This document shows, piece after piece, positions 46,270 to 56,145 of a DNA stretch of 64,000 nucleotides. Numbering within the stretch: the stretch's first letter is position 1; each line of letters starts with the position of its first letter. The stretch is from Calonectria ilicicola. Its lineage: Eukaryota > Ascomycota > Sordariomycetes > Hypocreales > Nectriaceae. The stretch is from NCBI GenBank assembly GCA_020809705.1, contig CP085829.1, forward strand, positions 930,001 through 994,000, in the 5' to 3' direction. The position numbers and the translations under genes are program-made. The notes beneath the pieces were generated by a model that ran no database searches, was not told the DNA's origin, and was given only the letters and a program-made list of their open reading frames with translations.

Positions 46270-46731
46270 AGGGCGAATGCACTGGGATTCCTTTTTGTCC
46301 CACTCTATCAATTACTTTCAGGCGGGAAGCATTGAGAGCTGCGACAAAGGAGCAATGTGCTTGCAAAGTCGTCTGCATCATTCGACGCCTCGGAAAGAGA
46401 GCGGGATCGTGGGTCTCCTGCTCCCTTTTGTTTAGGTTCAAAACAGACCATACAATTACTCTTCCTTACCCCTCTTGGGCACTTAATAAAAAAATTTGTT
46501 AGCCACCAGGCACAGCCGCCCGGCCTCCCTATTCGTAGTGTTAATGTGACGCAGAACCTATGTGTACTATCAAGATACTAGGGGATAAAGTAGAAAAGAC
46601 CACGCAATATTAAAACTTGAATACAAGCAGTCTAGTTGGAGTTTCGTGATACAATCAACCAGGGGTCCTCAGCTAGAATAAGAATTATCGATCCGGAGTC
46701 AGGGGTTACACACTAGAAAAATATTTTCACT
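46270..46731. other. Intergenic spacer
   Basis: No gene seen. It holds the promoter of the FAD oxidoreductase, which has no evident TATA box. Confidence 0.4.
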
Positions 46732-48288
46732 ATGGGAGCAACTGGTAAACCTCGCAACTCCGGATGCAAGTATATTCGCAAAGCTAACTTCGTTTAAAGA
46801 GGTTCAAGAACAAATCGCACAATGTATTGGAACTCTTCCAGGTCTTCCAAGTGACAACCCAACACCTTCAGCCTGGCAGGACCCACCCTCCTCCATTGCC
46901 CATGCTCAATCAGCTGCGCTTCCTAAAGAGACAGATTTTGTCGTCATAGGATCCGGAATTACTGGATGCAGTGCTGTTTACCACCTACTAAACCACCCTA
47001 ATTCAACAGGTCAGCGCGTTACGCTGCTTGAAGCAAGAGGATCTGTTAGCGGCGCAACAGGCCGCAATGGAGGCCACTTAGTCTCTGAGGCGGTCAGTGT
47101 GTTCCATGAGCTTGTCGCAGGACTTGGTCCCGAAATGGCCGTAGATATTCTACGTTTCAGTGAGGCCAATGTCAGCCGCGTCAAAGAAGTTGTCGCTGAG
47201 CTTACCGATGCCGAGCGTGATGCCTCTGAGCTTCGGCCAGTGACTGCAACCCTCCCAATCTTGGACGAGAATATGTTGGCAGAAGTCAAGGCCAATCTTG
47301 AAATGCTTGACAAGCTCGCCCCGGATTCTTACTTCAAGTATCGCCTGATGGAGGGGGAGGAAGCTTTCGAAGTAAGTTGTCAGATCCTACAATACCGAAC
47401 ATTGCTAATAGGAGTTCAATGTAGAAGTACAAACATAAATCGGGAGTGGCCGTCTTGGAAATCGAGGGTGTTGCAGCCTTGTGGCCATATCGTCTTTTTA
47501 ATACACTACTCGAGAACCTCTTGAGAGATTTCAAAGGCAGGTTTAACTTGGAGACCAATACTCCCGTTATTTCCATTGACCATACTGAATCTGGGTACCG
47601 CGTAAACACCAAACGAGGTCCGATTTTGGCCAAAAAAGTGATACACTGCACGAATGGCTACGCGGCCCACCTCTCTCCAGGATTGCTTGGCATGCTATAT
47701 CCCCTCCGAGGAACAATGTCTGTCCAGAGGCCCGGATCAGCCTTTCCCAGGCTTGGAGATGTCTGCTCATGGATGCACAAGACAAAAACCTACATCGATC
47801 CTGAAACAAGCATCTTGCATACAGGGCTCTACTACGCTCAGCAGAATTGCCATACCGGCGATATTTGGATTGGAGGGGACAGTCAGCCAATCAAGGATCT
47901 TTTGAACAGTGATGATTCCGTAATTTCGGCTGCTGCCGATGACCATATTCGCGGAATTTTGCCCAAACTATTCAGAGATACCGACGGTTGTGAGCCACAC
48001 AAAGTCTGGTCCGGAATCATGGGGTTCACTGCAGACAGCTTTCCTCTTATTGGGCAATTGACGCCCACTCTCAGCGGCAGGGGCGGCGATGGTGAGTGGA
48101 TCTCAGTGGGGTGCAATGGACACGGTATGGACAAGTCTTGGTTATCTGGAGAAGCTGTCGCTAGAATGGCTCTTGGAGAGGATGCGCCAGCCTGGCTGCC
48201 GATTCCATACCGGATCAGTGAGGAGAGACTTGCGCCTTACACCGTGGAAGCGGTTTCGATGGGCGTGACGGAGAAGTTGTGTTCCTAA
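46732..48288 (+). CDS. FAD-dependent oxidoreductase, DAO family (482 aa)
   Basis: Three exons: 46732-46744, 46800-47371 and 47425-48288. The first exon is only 13 nt (MGAT plus one base). Its intron has a GTAAAC donor, a GCTAAC branch and an AAG acceptor, and this model supplies the missing start for an otherwise open frame. The dinucleotide-binding motif is FVVIGSGITGCSA (GSGITG at 55-60), followed by LLEARGSVSGATGRNGGHL, typical of the DAO family. The C-terminal FAD-contact region contains WSGIMGFTADSFPLIGQL and GCNGHGMDKSWLSGEAVA. The family oxidises amino acids, sarcosine or similar amines; the substrate is unknown. It is probably cytosolic or peroxisomal, and no clear PTS1 is seen (it ends EKLCS). 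Confidence 0.9.
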
Positions 48289-48553
48289 ATAGCGGGCTCT
48301 GCCGTGGTTTGTATACTTACGATGCGTTTTTCGCCACCTTACAAACCTATACTTGAGAATGTTATTCTCTGTCCCCGTATACATCTAGCTATTTAGCAAA
48401 GCCAATCAATATACCGAATATTTATCGACTTAAACATTAAATAATGCCTAGGCTAAATCGTACTTGAGTTGCAGAATAAGCTACATGGGGCTAAAATCTT
48501 CACTTCTCCAAAACAAAAAAGAAGAAAATTCCAGAACAAAAAATGAAATCGAA

Positions 48554-48635
48554 TGAGGGACAAGAGATTTGAACTCTTAACCTTCAGGAAATTCCTGTTC
48601 TGGAATCTGACGCGCTACCGTTGCGCCAGCCCCCC
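48554..48635 (-). tRNA. tRNA-Trp (CCA) with a short intron
   Basis: On the minus strand the cloverleaf is complete: acceptor GGGGGGC paired with GTCCCTC (two G-T pairs), D arm GCGC-AACGGTA-GCGC, and T arm AAGAG-TTCAAAT-CTCTT, with discriminator A. The anticodon arm reads TCAGATTCCAG followed by about 10 extra bases before the 3' half of the stem. This places CCA at the anticodon and an intron after position 37. Total length is 82 nt, or 72 nt after removing the intron. One A-C mismatch closes the anticodon loop. Confidence 0.8.
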
Positions 48636-48912
48636 ATTTGATGACAAATCGTTGTGCTATTCAAGCCAAGTACTCTCTCCCAGTAGTGGGTCCTTCCACC
48701 ATGAAAAACAAGCAAGTGGAAATGTGATCTGAGTCGTCCAATGAATAAATTGATAGATTAAACGTCCGATATTATTTTTCCACCTAAACTCGAACTAATT
48801 TTACCAATAGCGAGATCAATGGAACATTTTGATCAAGCCATTGTTCTATCCCGTACACCATCCTCCCCACGCGTGTCGTATACACTTGTATCATCATACA
48901 TTATCATGATAT

Positions 48913-49677
48913 CTAGTTTTGCTTGGCAGGCTTCTTCTGAGCACCAGCAGCAGCCTGCTTCTGGGCAATGGCGTTGAGTTCATTGAAGGCCTCGGTGATC
49001 TTTACGCTGGCGGCCTTGGCCTCGGGCATATTCTGGGCGATGTGGGCGACCAACTGATCCATAGCGCTGAAAACGCTGCCTGTATCCGAGCATGTTAGAA
49101 ATTGCATCTGAGAGTATCGCATCGATGTCATACCTTGAGCGAGTTCACGCTTGCCACCAGTGAAGCCAGCAAAGCCGCTAAGCTGCTTCAGAAGATCGTT
49201 GCTGGAGATCTTCTGGTTCTTCTGAATCTTGGGAATGGCTGGGAAGCTTGGGGGGTTGGTAGATCCACCAGATCCAGTAGATCCAGTAGATCCGGACGAT
49301 CCACCAAGGTTAGGGAAGCTTGTGCCGGTTGGTGCACCCAGATTAGGGAAGCTTGTTCCGGTTGATGCGCCGGCCGCCGGGGGTGTCAAGCCCTTAACAA
49401 GTCCGTTGAGGAGTCCGGACAAAAGGCCGACGACGTTCTCAACGAGTGATCCACCAACGTTTAGGTTGATTCCGTTCCCGTTAGCGCGGGCGACAATCTC
49501 TTCATCGCGTCGACCGTTGCCATTTCCGTTTAACAGGTTACCGAGTCCAAGAAGCTGGTCGAGGATGCAGGCTTTTTCGGCCTGCTCACGGACAACAAGT
49601 TCAGTGCCGGGCTGCTGAGTAGGAAGAGCCAGAGCAGAGGAGACAAAGAAAGGAAGGATGACTGAGCTGAACTTCAT
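48913..49677 (-). CDS. Secreted glycine/serine-repeat protein with Kex2-like sites (236 aa)
   Basis: Two exons on the minus strand, 49677-49134 and 49079-48913, with a 54-bp intron (GTATGA donor, TTCTAAC branch, ACAG acceptor) joining KRELAQ to GSVFSAMDQL. The first 18-20 residues are a signal peptide (MKFSSVILPFFVSSALAL). The mature part contains the dibasic sites GRRDEE and GKRELA, two copies of TGTSFPNLG and a GSSGSTGSTGSGGST linker. A lysine-rich C-terminus follows. I do not recognise the family. Dibasic cleavage could release smaller peptides. A TATA-like element lies near 49853-49860. It could be a surface or secreted-peptide precursor. Confidence 0.8.
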   Translation of the reverse strand: MKFSSVILPFFVSSALALPTQQPGTELVVREQAEKACILDQLLGLGNLLNGNGNGRRDEEIVARANGNGINLNVGGSLVENVVGLLSGLLNGLVKGLTPPAAGASTGTSFPNLGAPTGTSFPNLGGSSGSTGSTGSGGSTNPPSFPAIPKIQKNQKISSNDLLKQLSGFAGFTGGKRELAQGMTSMRYSQMQFLTCSDTGSVFSAMDQLVAHIAQNMPEAKAASVKITEAFNELNAIAQKQAAAGAQKKPAKQN

Positions 49678-51713
49678 TTTGAGGGTATTGAAATGATTTG
49701 AAAAAAAATAAAAAAGATTAAGTAAATAAGTGAGTGAGTGAGTTTTTAATGAAAGAGTGTAGGGTAAAGGAGTGTGTTTGAGTTGAAACGATGGAAGAAG
49801 ATGATTGATGAGTGGTGAGTGATGATAATTACAGAGGGAGTCAATCATGTTCCTTTATACCCAAGTTTGACTACTATGTGAACAGTCTTTGTTTGAATCT
49901 TCGATAACTTGATGAAGGCGTGTCTCGGCCAGTTTTCGGTGGCATCATCCTCAGCGAGTACGATGGAGCAATGCACGCCCCGAGAAGAATGCCACTGGAG
50001 CCAGTTGACAATCGAATAAGACAAAGAAGATAGAATCGTCTCTCATGATGATTGTGCATGCTTGGGGTATTGACTTGATTTCCCATAAAGGTAGGATCTG
50101 CATTCTAGAAGAAGCTGGAATGCTGAAACCTTGAATTTGCCATCGGATTACAGTTATCGATAAGGATCTAGCAGACAACCATTTAATCAGATGGAAAGGG
50201 AATTTGCAAGGCGAATTACTAAACCATGGACGGATCACTCAAAATAAGTTAGTTGCAAAGCAACTTGACTTGCCTTAGGTCTACATCTAAGGTCCCTGAG
50301 GACTCTACGGCATTGGCTGGAGTTGAACGGATCCTGCTCCACACAATACGACATGGTGGAATGTAGCGAGATAATCATGAAGCGATGCAGCACAATGGAA
50401 TGGCCAAGCCGTGGCAATCTGATCCGCATCAAGGTCTCAGCCCGGTCTCGGGAAATCCCCTGCCAACGTCATGAGCATGCCAATGCACAATGTTGAGGCT
50501 CTGTTTTCCCATGCCAAGAGCGATAATTTTGTCTACGCAGATAAATACGGGAGGACTTAATAATGGAATTGGCCAGTGGTTGCGTCGGAGACTTGCAGTC
50601 GTCGCGAATAAAGAGGTTGGTCTAGACCGCACTTGTGAAGCTGATGTCATTTTACGTTTGCCAAGGACGGGAGATAGACATTATTAAATACTCATTCCAT
50701 CATACGCACGCGGAAGACGGATTTTCTCGATGCATCTCGCAGCTCCGGGTGTTCGGCATTTTGGGGGGCGCGGAAAGTGGGGGGATCAGTCACCCTGGAG
50801 ACCTTGCAGCTGAAATTTCGCTTCGAGTCTGGCACAGCATTTGTTGCTAGTTTTAATAAACTTGTTGACAAACTTGTTAGAGTTATATATCAGGATGGTG
50901 GTTTCGGTGACGTTTCCTGGATGGTATTTTCGATGTTGGTGGCAAAATTGTCAAACGTTGTGAAAGGAGCATCAACTTTGTCGGCCGAAAAGTCGCTGTG
51001 GAGTGTTAAGATTGGGTTGTGGATCACTGGCACCATTTGAATGACGAAATCTGTGCAACCCGTTATCGCGTGTAAGAGGAGAAAAAAAAGCGACTATTCT
51101 GCTTTAATACGTTTTTACTTCAACCGAGAAAGTTTCTGGAAATTACGATGGAAGCTGCGATACGATGAGGCTGTCGTCCCGCTATCGTGCCGTAGTTTCT
51201 CAGCGGAACATTGCTGCTCTCCCATTTTCTCCTATCCGTTACCGACATTGGCCAGTGGTGCCTTTCTCAGCGGGCCTCTAGCGCTTGTTTCAGGGTTCTC
51301 AACTGCCATTTGTGGAATTTTGGCTCCGGTCGCAGTGAAACACCAGGTTTACGTGTTCTGGGCCCTGGTCATCGGCCTTGATCCCAGCGCGCCGGGGAGA
51401 CCATCGTTTCAGACCCCCGCAGTCAGCCATCAGGCCAATTATTCGGAAACGGCCCTGCCAAAAAATGATTTGCAGTCAGTCCAGATTATCGTCCGGTGTC
51501 GCCTAGATCCCGGGAGCTGATCCCGTCCAGCTGGGTCGGCGAGGAGTGATAAAAGTAGTTTCCCGCCAAGCCAGTCGTTTCTGTATCGTGTTTGCCTGTT
51601 TCTCGTGCTGTCCATTCTTTTTTGTGTGTGTGTGAATTTTTGTCGCTGCAATTGATTTGCGGCTAGTATCTTTCGTTCATTTCTAAAAACCGACCTTTCA
51701 TCACTCGTTAACA
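49678..51713. other. Intergenic, no gene seen
   Basis: A 2-kb spacer between the divergent secreted protein gene and the GH28 gene. A plus-strand frame at 51041-51520 is open but shows no recognisable protein and is not called. Confidence 0.45.
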
Positions 51714-53533
51714 ATGGTTCGTCTTGGACTGTCCGCATTGGTCGCGACGGCTTTCGGCCTGCAGGCTGCTGCGCAGCTGAGCGGCACCGTCGGACCCCTC
51801 ACAACCCGCGCCACCAAGGCTGCGAAGAAAACATGCAACATTATGGACTATGGTGGAGTGGCGAGCGCTACAACAGACAACAGCCAGGCCATCAGCGACG
51901 CCTGGGCTGCTTGCAAGACTACTGGAGGAGAGGTTTACATTCCTGAGGGTGACTACGGTCTGGGCACATGGCTCAAACTTTCCGGTGATGCCATGTCGTT
52001 CCGACTAGACGGTATTCTGTATCGTATTGGGTTAGTTGCTAAGACTTTTGACAGTTGGATCTTGACTAACATGCATACAGCACCGATGCTGGCAACATGA
52101 TCTTCTTCCAGCACATGTCCGACTTTGAGTTTTACAGCAGCAACTCGAAGGGTGCTGTCCAGGGATACGGTTATGAGTTCCACAAGAGTATGGCACCACG
52201 CATCCGCCGTTTGATTTGCAGTATAGCTAATCCTTGACAGACAATGAATACGGCCCTCGTATTCTCCGTTTCTACGACGTCAACAACTTTTCTATCCACG
52301 ATGTCGCTCTTGTTGACTGTAAATCACTATTGATGCCCGCTTTAAAGCTACTTACTGACTTGTTATAGCCCCTCAGTTCCATTTCGCCATGGATACCTGC
52401 ACCAACGGTGAGGTTTACAACATGGTCATCCACGGTGCTAACCGTGGTGGTCTTGATGGCATTAGCGCGTGGAGCACCAACATCTGGATTCACGACGTCG
52501 AAGTGAGCAACAAGGATGAGTGTGTTACTGTCAAGAGCCCTGCCGAGAACATTCTGGTCGAGAACGTTTTCTGCAACTGGTCTGGTGGCTGTGCTATGGG
52601 ATCTCTCAGCACCGATGTTGGTAAGTTCATCGCTTCCCTAGTCAATTTCTGGATATAACTGACCTTTTTGAAGCCATCAAGAACATCAAGTACAACAATG
52701 TCTACACCCAAAACTCTAACCAGATGTACATGTTCAAGTCCAACGGTGGAAGCGGAACCGTCTCCAACGTTGTTCTCAACAACTTCATCGGCCACACCAA
52801 CGCCTACACTCTCGACCTTGATTCGGCTTGGTCCTCCATGTCCGTCGTCAGCGGTGATGGTATCCAGTACTCCAACTTTAGCTTCGCTGGATGGAAGGGA
52901 ACCTGCTCCAACGGCAAGAACCGTGGCCCCATCAAGTTTAACTGCCCCTCGGCCACCCCCTGCACGGAGATGGTCGTTGAGGACTTCAACGTGTGGACTG
53001 AGTCTGGCAGCGTTGTTGAGTACTGGTGCAACAATGCCTATGGATCTGGTGCCTGCTTGAACGAGGGAAGCTCCCACACCGCCTACACCAGCACCCAGAC
53101 CATCTCCACCGCCACCGGCTACTCCATCTCCACCATGACCGGTGAGATTACTGCTGGCCTGGGTCTGACTGTCTCCATTCCCATCCCCACGCTTCGTGCC
53201 TCTTACTACCCCGGCGTTGCTGCGTACAGCCCCTTGATGGCCAACTCTGCTTCTGCCGACTCCGTAGCCTCAACCCCCGTTGCTGCTGCTGCCGCTTCCT
53301 CTGCCACGGTTGCTCTCGATGAGCTCGCTGCGTCCAGCTCAACCCCCATTCAGTCGTCTTCCGCCCCGGCCGTGACTTCTGCTGCAGCCGTCACTACCAC
53401 CGCCAAGGCTGCGACCACTGCTAAGGCTACTGCTAGTAAGACTACCACCACTGCCAAGGCTGCTACAACTACCAAGGCTGCTTTCTCCTGGGGCAACTGG
53501 GGTGGTCAGCGTGGATTCTCCTGGCGTGCGTAG
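51714..53533 (+). CDS. GH28 rhamnogalacturonase-type pectinase (537 aa)
   Basis: Five exons: 51714-52030, 52081-52187, 52241-52318, 52369-52620 and 52674-53533. The signal peptide is [20 protein letters not shown]. The right-handed beta-helix opens with [20 protein letters not shown] and [13 protein letters not shown]. The active-site region has [30 protein letters not shown] (D217, E218) and [11 protein letters not shown]. This is the rhamnogalacturonan hydrolase version of GH28, without the polygalacturonase NTD/QDD and RIK motifs. It should cut the rhamnose-galacturonate backbone of pectin outside the cell. After the catalytic domain comes an alanine/serine/threonine-rich tail of about 100 residues, ending [16 protein letters not shown]. 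That tail is probably a glycosylated linker and is unusual in lacking a binding module. Confidence 0.93.
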
Positions 53534-54788
53534 AAGAGACGTGGTTAAATGTCTTCCTTGAGATGTGTAAGATAGCATTTTATTCGTGAGAGCTGGGAGT
53601 GGGTTTTTTTATAGATACAATGGATAATAGAACTTGTACATCTCTGATGCATAATTAGTGCGATCGTGAAATTTTAGTGCCGAATCGCCATATCTGCCCA
53701 TTCTGTTATCGTGTTGGTCTATAGTTGAAAGGCGATGTTGGAGAGTGCAATCCAAAGTGGTTGGATCAACAGCTGCTTGATGTCGGATTGGCCGTGTCGT
53801 AAATCGCTTCCAGACCCGGCAATCTGGACATGCCGGAATAGTGGTCCCTGTAGTCCGTACGTCATTTTCGTCCCGTGATGTCGACAATTAAATTGATATT
53901 AAATTGAGGGCGAAGGGCGTGATCCAAAAGTGCCATCGTTAAGCTTATGAGTTAGGCTTGCTGCTAGATCCGGCGCCACCGGTTCCGACAGGAAATCTCG
54001 GAGTGCATTCTCCCGCCGGCAATCCCTGTCAATTACCCAAATGGGATGAATTCTGCCAGGATTAACCTTAAAACCAAACGTGTTTTGGCGACTGCATGGC
54101 TGGAACGGTGCCCCGAGCCCGATCAGTCGACACTCTTCATCCCGCACACCGGGTACGCGCACAACGTGCTCGCATTTGAGCCACGGAAGCAACAGCCGAG
54201 AAAGTCGAATTGTTTTAAGGATCAGTTTTGAATGTCTGGGGCGGCTCCCTTGCAAAAAATACGGACACATTCCCTGGTTTGGTTAGGCTAGCGGCGTCCG
54301 TCCAGTCTTTGGCCGCTCCACCAAAACGAAGCCCCATCAAACGTTAGAGAACTGACCAGGGCCCAACCGCGTGTGTTACAGGTCCTAGTCGTTCACGGAA
54401 AGAGGCGAGGAATGTCAGCTAAAAATCTCTTGGCACTTCCCTTTCGCTCGTGTTCACGAATGTTGCGGCACTGGGGCCAGACCCTTAATCCGCGCCATGC
54501 TACCCTGACCTTCCAACGAGCTTCGAAGCGCAGTTAGTATTGTCCCCTCAGTCGCTATAGGTGGGAAATATGGAGTGGGGAACAAGTAAGGAGCGGCAAA
54601 GCCGTATTTCTCTATTTTCATGATTGTATATATACTCAAAGTAGTTCTTGGCTTTATCTTCCGTTGCCAATTCAAGCATTTCATTCATTCTCTAATCCGA
54701 CAGGTCGGGTTCTTTTCAGTTTTTTCGTCACTCTTTAAATAAACCACGCTCTTTTCAACTTTACCGCTACTTTCATTACTCGCCCATC
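53534..54788. other. Intergenic, no gene seen
   Basis: No supported gene. TATATATAC near 54628-54636 is a possible TATA element for the following CBM1 protein gene. Confidence 0.45.
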
Positions 54789-56145
54789 ATGCGTCTGTCT
54801 ACCGTTTCCGCTGTCTTGGGAGGACTTGTTGCCTCCAGCGCCGCCATCTCCGATCTCGATGCCTCCGTCTGGAAGAACCTGGAGTCCGCGCAGCCCGCGA
54901 AGAAGTCTACCTTCACCCGAGTCGCCAACAACCGACCTTCCAAGCGTGCTACCTGGAGCCCCCCATCCGACCTCGCCACTCCCTTGAGCGAGGTTTGGTC
55001 TCACTATGAGAAGACCTACGATGGTGGTGTTTTCAGCAACGACAACTGGGGATGGCAGCAAATCATGGCCAACAACGGGTATGCAATGCTACCGGTGGGA
55101 TATTTACAACGTGCTAATAGGATTTTAGAAAGCTCAACATTTGCGTTCGATGGGATTCCACCGCATCTGTGACTGCGGCTCAGCGCACCCAAATTGCCAA
55201 GGTCTACAACGAGCAGTACCAGAAATGGTTCAAGTGGGTCTATGGCTTTGATGGATTCCCTTACTCCGAGGTCAAGGTCAACATTGTTGGCTGGGCTGTC
55301 AAGGACAAGAGCCTGCTCCAGGGTTCCACTGACGGTGTTGACGTCTACACCGATCTTGATGCTGATGGTATCCCCATGTGCCCTGTCGGCTGTGCACGAG
55401 ATGCTCACCTCGACGGTGACTACAGTGGCTGCACTGGAGGTGCCGACCACCACTACGACCACTCCCTCTGGCTCACCGACGGCCTTGACGGAGGATACGG
55501 CTACTCTTGGGGCCAGCAGATTGGCCGCGAGTACTTGATGAACAACATTGAGTCTGACAACATCCATATTCTTTTGCACGAGATGGGCCACACTTTTGGC
55601 CTCGATGACTGTAAGTACTCTCCCCTCATTTGATAAGTTTCTGATAGCTAACTGTTCTCTAGTCTATGGTACGGCTTCATTATTCTTGAAACATTCATCC
55701 TCTTGAACGCGCTAACAAGTAAACAGACTGGACCCCTACTGGCCAGACCAGCTTCATCATGCTTGCCGGTGCTTCCATGGAAATCACTGACTTTGACGGC
55801 TGGATGTTCCGTAACTGGTGGTACAAGCTCGCCGAGAAGAACAACTGGGGATCTTCCACGAGCGCCAGCACTTCCTCGGTGGGTTCCGTCTCCTCTATCC
55901 CTGCAGCAACCCCCGTCACCACTCCCACCCAAGTCGTCCAGAAGCAAGAGCTTGTCGAGGCCACTACCACCCCTGCTGCCGCTTCCCAAACTCCCGAATC
56001 AGCTAACCCGGTTTCCAACGATAGTGAAAGCGAGGTTGTAGCCCAATATGCTCAGTGCGGAGGCAACTTCTTCACCGGTTCGACTAAGTGCGCTTCCGGA
56101 CTTAGCTGTGTCAAGCACAATGAGTATTACTCACAATGCCTGTAA
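54789..56145 (+). CDS. Secreted metzincin-like protein with C-terminal CBM1 (398 aa)
   Basis: Four exons: 54789-55078, 55129-55610, 55663-55668 (6 nt) and 55727-56145. A signal peptide ([20 protein letters not shown]) is followed by a domain with [18 protein letters not shown] and [19 protein letters not shown]. The zinc-protease signature is [11 protein letters not shown] (H247-E-x-x-H251-x-x-G-x-x-D257), a metzincin-type HExxHxxGxxD. After it come [15 protein letters not shown] and a Ser/Thr/Pro linker. The last 34 residues are a complete fungal cellulose-binding module ([31 protein letters not shown]). It should be a cellulose-anchored extracellular protein, perhaps a peptidase acting on cell-wall or plant proteins. 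Activity has to be shown, because some family members may be only structural. Confidence 0.9.
55663..55668 (+). other. Six-nucleotide microexon of the CBM1 protein gene
   Basis: TCTATG is flanked by an acceptor (CTCTAG) and a donor (GTACGG). With its neighbours it gives GLDD-FYD-WTPTG. The two introns are 52 and 58 bp. Skipping it would also keep frame (GLDD-Y-WTPTG), so alternative use is possible. Confidence 0.7.

Noticed and set aside
51041..51520. 159-residue plus-strand frame before the GH28 gene
   Set aside because: No recognisable domain, and a minus-strand frame overlaps it. The composition looks non-coding.
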